A stretch of 64,000 bases of DNA from Helianthus annuus (Eukaryota; Streptophyta; Magnoliopsida; Asterales; Asteraceae): assembly GCF_002127325.2 (NCBI RefSeq), contig NC_035443.2, positions 119,129,200 to 119,193,199 of the forward strand, written 5' to 3'. Made by a program: the position numbers and the translations under genes. The notes under the pieces were generated by a model, which was not told the DNA's origin, searched no databases, and saw only the letters and a list, made by a program, of their open reading frames with translations. Of this stretch, positions 33,602 to 45,800 are shown one piece after another. How positions within the stretch are numbered: position 1 is the first letter of the stretch; each line of letters opens with the position of its first letter.

Positions 33602-35320
33602 TCAATAATTTTCTTCATGATTCTTAAGTTGTCTAGATGCATAAGCTATAACCTTTTGACATTGCATCAACACACATTTAGAAGCGTCACAATAGACTAC
33701 AAAGTCTTCAGTTCCTTCTGGTAATGCTAGTATGGGTGCGTTGGTTAATCTTTGCTTAAGAATTCTAAAGGCTTCTTCTTGTTTTGGTCCCCATTCAAAC
33801 TTAACAGACTTACAGGTTAACTTAGTTAAGGGAATGGCTATTCTAGAAAAATCTCGGATAAATCTTCTATAATAAACGGCTAGTCCTAGAAAACTTCTAA
33901 CCTCGGTTGGTGATTCAGGGGTTTTCCATTTAGTTATTGCCTCAATCTTTATGGGATCCACATGAATTCCTTTATGATTGATTAAATGCCCAAGAAACTG
34001 TACTTCTTCTAACCAAAACTCACACTTCGAAAACTTGGCATAAAGCTTTTCTTTTGTCAATAGACTTAGGAGTGCATGTAGGTGCGCTGCATGTTCCTCT
34101 TTACTTTTAGAGTAAATGAGAATATCATCTATTAAGACAATTATGAATTTATCCAAATATGGCTTACATATTCGGTTCATCATGTCCATAAATGCGGGTG
34201 AGGCATTGGTTAAACCAAATGGCATGACAGTAAATTCATAATGGCCATACCTTGTTCTAAAAGCAGTCTTAGGAATGTCCTCTTCCTGTACCTTTAATTG
34301 ATGATATCCTGAGCGTAAATCGATCTTAGAGAAAAATCGAGCTCCTTGCAGTTGATCAAACAGATCATCGATTCTTGGTAATGGGTACCGATTTTTAATC
34401 GTGACCTTATTCAATTCTCGGTAATCAATGCACATACGCATTGACCCGTCTTTCTTTTTGACAAACAAGATCGGTGCTCCCTATGGCGATGAACTTGGCT
34501 GTATGAATCCTTTTTCCAAAAGATCGTCCAGTTGTTTCTTTAACTCTTGCATTTCTGCTGGTGCCAAACGGTAGGGTGCTTTGGCAATTGGTGCTGTCCC
34601 TGGTAGCAGATGAATTCTGAATTCAACTTCTCTATCCGACGGTAGTCCTGGTAATTCTTCTGGAAACACATCTGGAAACTGAGATACTACCAGAATATCT
34701 TTCAATTCTTTTCCTTTAGTGTTAATGATTATGGAAATCAAATACACCAATGATCCTTTTCTTGCATAATTGGCTGTTTTCATCACAGAGATGAATTTTG
34801 TGGATCTAGATGGCTTATCTCCTTTAATTGTGATCTTTTCACCCTTTGGTGAGTTCACTTGGATTGACTTTTGATCACATATAGTGCTGGCTTTATTGGC
34901 TACTAACCAATCCATTCCTAATACAATATCAAATCCTGCCAGATTCATTGGATAAAGGTTTGCAATAAACTTTTGATTTAAAAATTCTATTCTTGCTCCT
35001 TGCAAGATTTCAGTGATCTTAATGGTTTCCCCATTTGCTGCTTCTACTAGACATTCTTGTGGAAGTTTAGTTAATGGTTGATTGAGAAATTTGCAAAATG
35101 AAGTATTAATAAAACTTTGGTTCTCACCAGAGTCAAATAAAACTTTAGCAAAAACATCATTAACTAAAAACGTACCGGCAATCACGTCCGGGATCATCTT
35201 GGCTTCTTTTGCAGTCAGAATAAATGCTCTAGCATTCTTAGTAGTCTTGTTGTTCATGGCTGGAGCTAGTTTTGGACAATTCGGCTTAATATGACCTTTT
35301 TCTCCACAGTTGAAGCACAC
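33602..35320 (-). pseudogene. G1 zinc knuckle, protease and reverse transcriptase region, with internal stop
   Basis: One frame runs 35320-33602 with a TAG at 34483-34481. Order: CCHC zinc knuckle CFNCGEKGHIKPNC at the start; aspartic protease LFDSGENQSF, with Glu after DSG where G2 has Ala; then RT with [24 protein letters not shown] and the LIDDIL active site; then the start of RNase H ([13 protein letters not shown], shorter than in G2). It ends at a TGA (33601-33599). The TAG lies in SSSP-stop-GA where G2 has SSSPWGA, so a Trp codon changed to a stop. RNase H downstream is out of frame. Confidence 0.93.
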
Positions 35321-35475
35321 TCCATTACTAGGTTTCTTCCTACAATCTTCTTCCTTGTGTCCTGGTATCTTGCAGAAGTTGCAGTAGGTGGAGCATCTTC
35401 CTAAATGCTTCTTCTTGCAGGCCTTACAGTAGGGTGCGGAGGTAGAACCTACGTTTTCCCATGATTGGAATTTCC

Positions 35476-36318
35476 TTAGCGAAATTCTTGGGTATGCCTT
35501 TGAGCTAGGTTCCTCCTCTGGTTCTCTTCTTGTGTACGCACTAATTCATCAGTAAGGGTATTTGCTAGTTCTACAGCTTCGTCTATAGTTTGTGGTCTAG
35601 TTGCCTTGACTACATGTCTAATCTCACTGATTAATCCCCAAATGTAACGGGAGATTAATACTGGTTCTGGTGATGCACGGGTCGGCACTATTCTAGCATA
35701 TTCGAAGAATGTAGTAGTGTAACCCTTACTATCCACTCCAGTCATTCTAAGGTTTAAGAACTTATTTGCTATCTGTTCCTTTTCATTAGGAGGGCAGAAT
35801 TTCCTTTCAACCATGTTCTTAAACTCATTCCATTCCATATTGTAGACCTTGTCACTTACCCTAGATTGGAGGATAGTGTTCCACCATTCTAATGCTGAGT
35901 TCTTAAACAGATTGGAAGCAAACATTATCTTATCCTCTTCTGCGCACTTGCTTATTTTCAAGACTGCCTCATTCTTTTCTATCCAGCGTAGAGCTGCAAT
36001 GGCTCCTTCATTTCCTAAGAATTCTATTGGTTTACAAGACTAGAATTCATTGTAAGAACAACCATAAGACATGGTTCTTCTTCTTTTTGGAATGGGCACT
36101 TGAAGTATTGGTCCATTGTTTATGTTGTGATCAGGTTCAGTAGGTGGTCGTTTACTTCCACTATTACTTTTATTATTTTCCGCTTCCTTAACCGTTTTGA
36201 TAATATATGGCATTGCGTCTATAATTCCTTGTGCCACTATGTGTTGGATGGCACTGTTATCTACTTGGTTTCCATTATTATCGTTATTCTGGTTTTCTTG
36301 GTTCACTTCGTTGTCCAT
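35476..36318 (-). pseudogene. G1 gag, stop-interrupted
   Basis: The start chosen is ATG at 36318-36316 (MDNEVNQENQNND). The frame stops at a TAG (36042-36040), then continues through the retrotransposon gag domain (EEDKIMFASNLFKNSALEWW, NEFKNMVERKFCPPNEKEQI, ISRYIWGL). Between 35476 and 35320 a frameshift separates it from the zinc-knuckle frame. Gag forms the particle that packages element RNA. Comparison with G2 suggests that gag and pol were one frame originally. Confidence 0.88.
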
Positions 36319-36594
36319 CTGGATTATAAACATTTACCAAGCATTAATATTATGAAACAATGTTTAATGCGAATAATCACACAACAACACATTGATCCAA
36401 AATCATCGTCATTGCGACCTTTACTCTATTTTATACATATGCATCTATATCTATTACAAGTACAACGAGAATTTAAAATACAATACTAGTATGCATCAGT
36501 AGCTATAGGATTATCTATTTTAGTTGATTATATTATATTTTTTTTCAAACTTACACACATACATATATATATTTTTTTATTATTATTATTACTA

Positions 36595-37431
36595 TTACTG
36601 ATAGGGGTTCATCCAGTATTGCATGTTGCGCTCGTCATATTTCCAGACGAGTCTCTCCCCTATCTGTCTCATTCTCTCACTTCCTTCTAATATCTCCTCA
36701 CAAAAGATGCGGAGTTCTTGCACATTCTCAGTGTTCATGGGTGGTGCGGGTGCTGCTATCGGGTCTGGGTATTGTGGCATTGGTTCTTCGTAAGGGTACG
36801 TGTTCTCTATGATCTCCCTGATGTATTGGTCATTGTCCTAGTAGGGGTCTAGAGGGTCAAGGTCTGGGTAGGGTGCTACTGGGTTTTGCATGGGTTCATC
36901 TTCTAGTGGGTAGCGTTGTTGATAATCCCTATGGTCGTCAAACCATGGGTCATAGTCTGGGGGATGGGGTGCTGGTACTCTAGGGATTTCAGCTGGGTCA
37001 AAAGCAGGTGCTGGAATTTGGTCTACGGGGTTTGGCTCAATTTCCATAGGATGTGTGGGAAATAGTGGTAACGGCTGGGGTGCTATGAGTTGTGCTAGAT
37101 CCGGGTTTGCGGCTGTAGTAGCTAAGATATGAAAATTTGCTAATCTCCTATTGATCATATCCTGAGTGTGAGCATTCATTTCTCTATTCGCGGCTGCTAG
37201 AGCTCGCTACTGCTGAAGTTTTCTCATCCTTTTTCTACGCTCGTGAGCTCCTATGTTGAACCATCCTGTCTTCTTGGGAGGGAATGACTCTTCAGATTGT
37301 GCTTTGAATACGAAAATCCCGTCTTCGGTATCAGCCGAATACCCCGAGGGGGTAGGCTGGGAAGAGGTTCCTTCGTCCCTAGGAGAGTTGGACAACTGAC
37401 GGTAAGCGTCTGAAGGTCCTTGATCACTCAT
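36595..37431 (-). pseudogene. G1 extra ORF between PBS and gag, two internal TAG stops
   Basis: A single frame from ATG 37431-37429 (MSDQGPSDAYRQLSNSPRDE) to 36595 is interrupted only by TAG at 37209-37207 and 36840-36838. The peptide is Pro/Asp-rich (PPDYDPWFDDHRDYQQRYPL, PIAAPAPPM) and ends in a helix-like EILEGSERMRQIGERL segment. It has no match to gag or pol. G2 has an ORF in the same place with similar low-complexity style. The function is unknown; frame retention suggests it was once protein-coding. Confidence 0.65.
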
Positions 37432-37564
37432 ACCGTAAACTAACAAATTGTCAAATAACACAAAATAATAATATACGCACATAATTCCGTAGATAATTTC
37501 CTAACATAACAGATAAAATTTTGTTGTGAGCAGAACACTTCTGTGGCTGAAATCAGTGGCTGTA

Positions 37565-37576
37565 GGTCTGATACCA
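37565..37576 (-). promoter_or_regulatory. G1 primer binding site (initiator tRNA-Met)
   Basis: TGGTATCAGACC on the minus strand, 5 nt after the 5' LTR. It differs by one base from the usual TGGTATCAGAGC complementary to the 3' end of tRNA-iMet. Confidence 0.88.
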
Positions 37577-37581
37577 CCTTC

Positions 37582-38930
37582 TGTCGCAACCCCCGACCCC
37601 TGCCTCGGGAGGCGGGCGGCCGCGGCCTACTCAGAGATGGTGGTATCGGTGTTTATCATTATTTGGCAGCGGAATTTACATCAGGACCGTAGTTAGGAAA
37701 TATTTTATCAGAGTAAAATACCACATTTATAATATTAAACACATGGGAAATTCCCAAGTTTCCATTACAAACATTTTATAGGGATAAACCTATTTTATTA
37801 AATAAAAACATCTTCTTTATTTAGGTAACTTTTATAGCCACTTTTCCAAGCCTTCAGTGCTGTCCAGCTGGCTTCTATTTGGCTTTCATATTTTGTTACC
37901 TGAAACGCGTTTAAAAACACTTTGTCAGTGGGAAATACTGGTGAGTGAATCCCAATTTAATCAAGACAGGTTTTATCAGTTTACAGTTATTGAGGGCGAT
38001 CTCGCAATTACATTTGTTTATTTTTCTACTTTAATTACCACCCACGGTACTGTCAACCCGACTTGTGGTCATGTTACTACTCATAGTGTAGTAACAAATT
38101 TTGAATACAAAACCCCAACATACCAACGATAATTGTAGAATTTACAAATACTCAACCACTGTTAATTATAATTTAAAACAATTGAGGTTTTGTTAAAACA
38201 GTTTGCAAAAAGGTTCACAAAAAGGAGATTACTCACATTGCTACTTTAGGGTTTTCCTTTGTATTTTCCTGGTTATAATCTATTAATTAAACAATGCACA
38301 CGCGTTAGTATAATAACCCAAATTTCACATTAGTTATACCCTCCCCGAGACAGAACTCCAACGACTACGTCGGGCAGAGCCTCGACAACCGTTACGGAGC
38401 ACTAGATCAATCGGGCAGCGTATCTAATACGTAACCGGGGGTTATAATACTTACATCGAGGCAAAGCTTCGCTATTTTAGTGGGTGTAATGCCCTGGTAT
38501 AGTGTCTACTATTCAGAAATTAGAGAGAGAATTCGTTTGTGAGCGATTTGTGAACTGAGGCCGATCGAAGTTATTTATAGGGCTGGAAATCGAGTTTGTC
38601 GCGCCCCGCGTAAGCCGAAGGCAAAGCCTTCGCGGCCCGCGACGTAGGGTGTGTAGGCCCTAGTTTGGTCCGGTTATCGACTAGCTGCGACACGAGTGGG
38701 GACACGTGGCAGCCCAGGGGCTCGCCTGATCGACTATCTGTCGCGGCCCGCGTAAGCCGAAGACCAAGTCTTCGCGACCCGCGAGCGATGATAGATTTTT
38801 GTTTTTATTTTATTTTTATAAAATTAAAGTATTTAGGGCCCACTTTTAGTACACGGGGTGTATTTTAAGGCGTATAGGTTCGTTATAACTATTTTAGGGG
38901 TGTCAGAAATATTTAAGGAGGGTTGTTATA
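37582..38930 (-). repeat. G1 5' LTR (1349 bp)
   Basis: Pairs with 30547-31896 by eye over its full length with scattered substitutions. It carries the promoter of the element. The hairpin pair is at 38615-38635 and 38757-38777. Confidence 0.95.
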
Positions 38931-38990
38931 TTTTGCGTGTATAAAACACCATACATATTCCAAAAAACACCACGTCTTGAATCTTAATAC

Positions 38991-39364
38991 AACTAGTAGA
39001 AAATACACCTATCTTGACGCGTGAACAATGACACCCGCTTATTTTATGGCATTCTAGAACGCGTGTCAAGACAAAAATGTCATTGTTTACAAAAATTAAT
39101 AAATTTATGACACTCTTTTTTGTGTGTCATCCTTTTAACGTCATTAAAAAACAAAATCTATCTTGACACATGAACAATGACACACGCTCATTTTATGACA
39201 TTCGAAAGAATGTGTCAAGAAATAAATGTCATGGTTTACAAAATTCAAAAAATCTATGATTGTGTGTCATCTTTTTAGCGTCACAAAAAAACAACACTAT
39301 CAAAACGTGTATGTTAAATTTTATGACACTCTTTTTTTGTGCATGTCATGTTATATTTTCTAAA
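38991..39364. repeat. Tandem ~150-bp duplication of CACTA-like subterminal type
   Basis: It starts near AACTAGTAGAAAATACACC, a degenerate CACTA-type end. Two ~150-bp units (39011 and 39161) follow, containing CTTGACGCGTGAACAATGAC or CTTGACACATGAACAATGAC and GTGTCAAGA inverted motifs. CACTA transposons carry such short repeats next to their ends. No second terminus or transposase was found. Confidence 0.45.
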
Positions 39365-39497
39365 CTAGATTATAACCCCGTGTATTACACGAGTTAACTT
39401 AATAAAATATCAAATAGTTAATAAAGATGCAACAGTTATAAAACGATATTTTTAAAACGCATATCAGATATTCGAACAAAAATTTTGTGTCATGTAT
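39365..39497 (-). mobile_element. Helitron 3' terminus (minus), partner end uncertain
   Basis: On the minus strand a hairpin containing CGTGT/ACACG is followed by CTAG (39368-39365), the same type as the ends at 24015 and 25495. The 5' end may be the one at 42589, which would make the 39759-42261 Helitron nested inside it. Sequence family features do not settle this. Confidence 0.55.
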
Positions 39498-39758
39498 CAC
39501 TACTAGAAAATAAGCCCAATGCAACTTTTTAAAAGCAACTTTTTTTAGTTTATTTGCATTTCATTCTAATGCAACTTAGTTGAACATAAATGTTGCATTA
39601 GAATCTAATTATAATAAAAAAAAGTCTTGCTAATGCCATATGTCATCTAATTATGATAAATGAGTTCATCTAATGCCACATGACATTTTCTCCATCAATT
39701 TAGTAATAATATTAATAAATATCTAATATTCTAATATTTCAAAACATATAATAACAAA
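39498..39758. mobile_element. CACTA-type terminus fragment
   Basis: CACTACTAGAAAATAAGCC at about 39507 matches the usual CACTA(C/A) terminal consensus. It is followed by inverted copies of AATGCAACTT / AAGTTGCATT. The other end is missing, cut off by the Helitron at 39759 or lost. Confidence 0.45.
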
Positions 39759-42261
39759 CTAGTGGGAAAGCCCGCGCATTGTGGCGGGTATTCCAACTGA
39801 TATCATATTCATTTATGATATGTATTATCAAAGTTGACTTTTAAGCATGAAGTTTGTTAGTTACAAAACCCAACATGTCACTCTTATCTTACAAAACGAA
39901 ACATGTGAGTTATGATAAATTAACTTGAAATGCGTAACAATGGTTGGATGAAAGAACAAATATAGCATATCACTTAGGACTGAATAAAATTAACTAGAAA
40001 TCAGTATCATAAAAGAAACCTAAAGTTAAGGTGTAATCGTTGTTGGCCTGCAGTTTGCATGGTTTGTTTCACCTGGTTTATCTTTTAAAGTATTGTGGTA
40101 GTATCATTAATATTTCATTTCATGAATTGCATAATTGACATAAAAACCAAGAATACAATAGTTGGTAAACGAGATAATGGAAGTGGAAATCATTACCAAA
40201 CTGGACCTCATGTTTCTTTTTTCATTTAGTTATTTTTTTTTTGTTTTTTTTACTACTTTAGTAGTAGGCTTGTTTATTTATTTAATTTTTTAATATGAAC
40301 TTCCCAGTTTGTTTGTATAAAAAAGTGATCATTTGATTTCTGGTCAAATAGCCCAAAAATGTACTTAAATGCTTAAAGGTAAGAAGAAAAGATTGTCTGA
40401 AAGTCATTGACAAATTATTTTAAATCGGGGGGGGGGGGACCGTAGTAACCACGTCGAACGAGATAGTATGATCAATTTAAATAAGGTTTGAATGTCTCCT
40501 TGATTTCGTCCATACTGGTTGTCCATCGTTCATCATCCTCCCAGTCGTCTTGTTTGTTAGTTTGCTGGTGAGCTGGGGTGTTTAGTGGTGTGGACGTCGT
40601 ACCAATACATCCATGGGTTTTCTCTATTTCTTTGATTATGTTGTATGTGTGCGTGGACGTTGCTAAGAAACCATTTTTTTGTTAATACAGATAACGTGGA
40701 CTGTGTATACGCCGTAAACTATATGAATAGTGAAAGTTGTTGTGGGTGTACTAGATGGGTTGTTTTTCTTTTGATTTGTTGGTGAATCCTTTGGTTGATG
40801 ACAATCACTTAAGGATGGTTTAGTGAAAGCCGTACTTTTCCCTTTGTTTTCATCCTTGACTTGTGGGGTTGTTGTTTCAGTGGTACCTGCGTATTTTGAA
40901 TGTTAACTCATGCAATACAAATTATTTGTGTACCTATTTGTTTTGAAGTATAGTGGGCGCTGTTGATGTACCTGACTTCTTTGAAATGGGACTAAGTTAT
41001 CGGCTACAGAAAACAAAATCTGTCTAACCCATTGATGATTCTAAAAGGTCTGTGTAATATCTTTTATGTAATCGTAAAAAGGATGGGCATTTAGAAGACA
41101 AGATAGACAAAGGCTTGAGGTGGCAGTTGCGTTTGGTTGCCGTGTTGCCTTTTCTGGCTTAACTGAGATGAGAGCACTTCTGATTAGTCTTGGACCACTG
41201 CAATTGAACTACTGAATGGAAGATGGTGGCCGTTGAATCCCGAAAATGGGAACGATAGTGCTAGCGGTTGTGTTAAACTAGCGAGCAAAGATGAAAGTTG
41301 TGGTTGGATCTGATGTGATAGCTCAGATGACTTCACACAATTACGGCGGTGCTCCGATTCGAAGATGTCGTGATTAGACGTCGTTGAGTTAACAAGATGG
41401 TGATGCTATCCGGTCATGGAGGTTACTTTTGCCAGAAGATGCAACATTTGCAGGTTTGGTTCGATGATGATTTTAGAACTATTTCAAAATGAATTGATTC
41501 ATCAAAATGGTTATAACGATTTATTTGATTCTCAATGATAGCCATTTAGCAAAATCGGTTACGACATTTGATAAAATGAAACAGATTATTTAAGTTACAC
41601 TGAATTCAACAAAAAGAGTTAATTCCAATTATATGTTTATTTATTGATTTATTTGAGTTTTCAACTCCACGAGGAGTTTGGTTTTGATCAGTTTTGTTAT
41701 ATAAACATATGTTTGAAATATTATAAATTTTATACATTTATCTGATAATCATAAAATATTGATGAGTAGCACTGATGAAAAATTTTATACATTTATCTTA
41801 ATTATAGGTTACAAAGGTGCCGAACTCACTAAAATGCCTCTAAAGTGTCTTAAATTTTTGGGAAATGCGCAAGTTTATCCCCTCTAAAATAGTTTGGCTC
41901 TCTTGTACATGTTGCTTCAAAATGTGTACACAATGTAAAATTACCAAAAGGGTAAAAATCTTAGTTCTCTTAATAAGGTAATAATATTATTAATTTTATA
42001 CATTTATCTGATAATCATAAAATATTGATGAGTAGTACTGATGAAAGATTTTATACATTTATCTTGATTATCGGTTACAAAGGTGCCGAAATCACTAAAA
42101 TGCCCATAAAGTGTCTTAAATTTTTGGGAAATGAGCAAGTTTACACCCTCTATAATAGTTTGGCTCTTTTGTACATGTTGCTTCAAAATGTGTACACAAT
42201 GTAAAATTACCAAAAGGGTAAAAATCCTAGTTCTCTTAATAAGGTAGTATAGAAGTATAGA
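39759..42261 (-). mobile_element. Helitron (minus), 2.5 kb, non-autonomous
   Basis: The minus-strand 5' end is TCTATACTTCTATACTACC at 42261 (base before: A). The 3' end is a hairpin CCCGC/GCGGG (39771-39788), an 8-nt spacer, then CTAG at 39762-39759 followed by T. There is no Rep or helicase. On the minus strand about 40470-40640 is an open, exon-like stretch (IEKTHGCIGTTSTPLNTPAH, QDDWEDDERWTTSMDEIKET, ending FKPYLN-stop), from a gene I cannot name. The 5' part contains duplicated copies of its own terminal region. Confidence 0.8.
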
Positions 42262-42590
42262 TTATTTATATTTATACATACTATTAAATCATGAAAATCC
42301 TAAAGGTTGCATGTCTAACCTTTAATTTAATCAATTAATTCTTTTAATTATTATAAAACTTTTATTTAATTCCTTAATTTAATTCAATTAATGGAAGACA
42401 TAAGTGGGCATGGATTCCATGGATGAAATGTCTAGATTGCCCTCAAAGTGTCTTAAAACTTTGGACAATGTCTAAGTTTCCCCCCTCTAAAATGGCTTGT
42501 TTCATTTGTACATGGTGCTACAAAGTTTGTACCTAGGCAAAATTACGAAAAGGGTAGAAAACCCCGTTCTCTTAATATAGTATTATAGAT
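41783..42590 (-). repeat. Three diverged copies of a ~205-bp Helitron 5'-terminal segment
   Basis: Copies at about 41783-41985, 42042-42261 and 42415-42589 share GTGTCTTAAATTTTTGGGAAAT, CTCTAAAATAGTTTGGCTC, TGTACATGTTGCT and CTCTTAATAAGGTA. The second and third end in Helitron-like 5' starts (minus TCTATACTTC and TCTATAATAC). The first has lost that end. Confidence 0.8.
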
Positions 42591-42822
42591 AAATATAAAT
42601 ATCTAATTCTAATAAGACACTTCAATTAATATCACATGACATTCTCCTTCAATTCATTAATGATATTATTAATTCATTTTTTTTTTGAAAAGAAAACTTC
42701 ATAAAAAAAACACGCCGAAAAAGGACCTCAAAACGGGGACCACCGGCCAAACCGATTACAACGCATTCAAAGGACTATTACACCACGTATTCCACTCTAC
42801 CCTTTTAATTCTCGATCTATGT

Positions 42823-45800
42823 CTAAACCAAAAAAAACGACACGGTTTTTATATTCGCTAAGAGTTCCAAAGGACGCCGATGTTTGCCTTCAAACACTCT
42901 CGAGTTTCTTTCGATCCACAACATCCATATAGTAGTATAAATAATACCTCTAAGGATATCCTTCTCCTTCTTCGAGTATGGTTGTAGGTCCGCTAACGCA
43001 AGAAGGTCCTTGACATCAAAAACGATCGGCGGGGTAATGTTACACCAAGATGATACTCTAGCCCAAATCTCCGTGGAAACAATACAACCGGTTAATAAGT
43101 GCATTAGCGTTTCATTATCTTCGCCACACATGGGACAAGCCACATCTTCTATCAACACCCCGCGTTTCAAAAGCTCCATTTTTGTAGGAAGACGATTCAA
43201 AGCAGCGCGCCATACCATAATCTTACACTTTAGTGGTGTCCATGTCTTCCATTTGATAAAAACCTCACTCTGCGCTGCTGTACCAGGATCAGCTAACACT
43301 TGTTTAGCGCCTCGAACCGAAAACAACCCATTTTTATCACCTTTCCACGACCATTTATCCGCACCAGGCTTCCACCTATACTCGAACAAATCTGATAGCA
43401 GCTGAAACAATTCGCTCACTTCTGCATCAGACGAAGGTGTTTGTCTCCAACTCCAAACCATCCCAGTCCGTGACCCGTTAACGAGCTGCACGCGCTGATT
43501 AACTGCTGCCCATTTATTAGATTCCAGGCGAAACAAGGCTGGATAAATCAAGCGCAAAGGCTCGTGACGCAGCCATGTATCCGTCCAGAAGTTAACCGCC
43601 GAGCCATCACCAACCTGCGCTGCAAATAAAGTATTAAATTCCGACCCGTTAGCAAGCTTTTTGGAGCCTATTTTCACAATCCTCCTCCAACACCCGCTAG
43701 CGAGAGGACCACAAGGAAGTAACGACCAAGCTCTTGTTGCCCCATTACAACCTTCGATAATCTTTTTCCATAGGCTCACAGCATCACATTTGTACCGCCA
43801 CGTCCATTTAAGCAAAAGCGCTTCGTTTGTATCTTGTATACTAGCCACTCCTAACCCACCTTTATTTTTTGGTCTTGCTATAACCTCCCAAGCGACCCAT
43901 GGTATCTTATTAACACCCGAAGAACCGGCCCAAAAGAACCGTCTAAAGATCGCCTCAATACTTTGAACCACCGCTTTAGGCGCTTGATACAATGAAAAAT
44001 AGTACACCGGAAGGTTTTCAAGAACCGACTTCAAAACCAAGCGCCCTCCTATAGATAACGTTCTCGCCTTCCATGTTTCTAACCTTCTTTTAATCACGTC
44101 AATAACCATATTCCAGTTATTAATTCTGGACATATTTGCTCCCACTTTAATCCCCAAATACACAAACGGAAAAGAACCACGTTTACAACCCAAAATCGCC
44201 ATCATATCGTCTACTTCAAAATCCTCCGTACCAATCCCATAAAGATTGGACTTATGGATGTTTATTCGAAGGCCCGAACAAATATAAAATATTCTCAAAA
44301 TGCGAGCCGTGTTTTGAATGTTCTCTTGCGACCATTCCCCCATAATAAGCGCATCATCCGCATAAAACAGGTGGGTAATATCGGCTTCACTCTCAGAAAA
44401 ATTAATACCTTTAAGGACCCCAATCTCTTGAGCTTTTTTCAACAACCAAGACAACGCCTCCATCGCTATAAGGAATAAGAATGGTGAAATAGGGTCGCCT
44501 TGACGAAGACCCTTTTCACAATTAAATTCGAAGGTTGGAGACCCATTCACAAGAACCGCGGATCTAGATGCCTTCAATATTCCTTCTATCCACTTACCCC
44601 ATCTTGATTTAAAACCCATTTGGTGCATCATAGACAACAAAAAATTCCAATTCACATTATCATACGCTTTTTCGAAATCAATCTTTAGGATAAACGACTT
44701 ACGGTTCTTTTTCTTCAACCATTCCATGAGCTCATTTACTACCAAAGGCCCATCAAGGATAAATCTACCCGCGAGAAAAGCCGACTGTGACTCGGAAATA
44801 ACCGAGCCCAACACCTTCTTAAGACGGTTAGCAAGGATCTTAGACTTAACCTTACTAATCATCCCAATAAGAGTGATGGGCCTATAATCTTTAAGACCCA
44901 AAGGGGTTTTAACCTTCGGGATTAAAGTTATAAAAGACGACCCGCAACCCAAACTAATGTTACCTGTCTCGAAGAACTCATCCATAATATGTCCAAAATC
45001 GTCTTCAAGCAAACTCCAAAAAGACTTGACAAACCTGAAATTGAAGCCGTCTGGACCCGGAGCTTTGTTCGAGCCACAATCAAAAACCGCATCTTTTATT
45101 TCTTGCCTCGAAAATGGTTGTACAAGCATCAAACTATCGTCATCCGTTAATCTTTTCACACCGCTACACACTAGCTCCGGCCGAATCTTGTACTGTTCTT
45201 TAAAATGATCTCTAAAAAACCTCATAACTTCTTTTTTCACCAAAGACGGTTTAGACACCCACACCCCGTTAACATCTATCCCCGGAATGGCATTTCTAGC
45301 TTTCCTCCCATTGACCATACCATGAAAAAACGCCGAGTTCTCATCCCCAAGAGCCGCCCACTTAACTCTAGATTTTTGTCGAATATCCCGCGACCTATCA
45401 TATTCAATTTCATCAAGACTCTTCTTACACTCCGACCAAACCCATAACTCGGACTCTTCTAGATCTTTTTGCTCCATCAAAACATCAAGCTCTTCTTTTT
45501 CTTTTCTAAGTCTCGTCTCGTCTTCAAGCTCTTGATTTTTCCACTTTTTGTACCAAGTTTTTAATCGCTCTCTAAGCCGCTTCAACTTGCGAGTCAACAC
45601 CACGTCCGAAGGGCCATCCATAACCAAATCCGTCAGAGCCCCTTTGACCACTTCCTCACACCCATTTTTATCCCTCCACGAATCAAACCACCTAAAAGGC
45701 TTATACCCAAAATTCGATTCGACCATAGTAAATAGCAACGGTGAATGGTCGGATAGCTCTCTAGACAATGCTCTAACACAAGCGTTCGGCCATTTATTGA

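Larger units (their letters stand above)
30547..38930 (-). mobile_element. G1: Ty3/gypsy LTR retrotransposon (Tekay/Del-like), decayed, TSD TTTTG
   Basis: Complete structure of 8384 bp on the minus strand. LTRs are at 37582-38930 (5') and 30547-31896 (3'), and TTTTG is duplicated at 30542-30546 and 38931-38935. The PBS matches initiator tRNA-Met, and a purine tract lies before the 3' LTR. The domain order is extra ORF, gag, protease, RT, RNase H, integrase and a chromodomain-like tail. Frames are broken by several stops and shifts, so it is not autonomous. It is related to G2 (48841-62833) but not the same family: the LTRs differ. Confidence 0.96.

Noticed and set aside
39365..42589. A single outer Helitron from the 3' end at 39365 to the 5' end at 42589 with another nested in it
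   Set aside because: The 3' hairpin at 39365 is of the CCCGTGT type, while the 5' end at 42589 resembles the family of the inner element, so the pairing is not supported.
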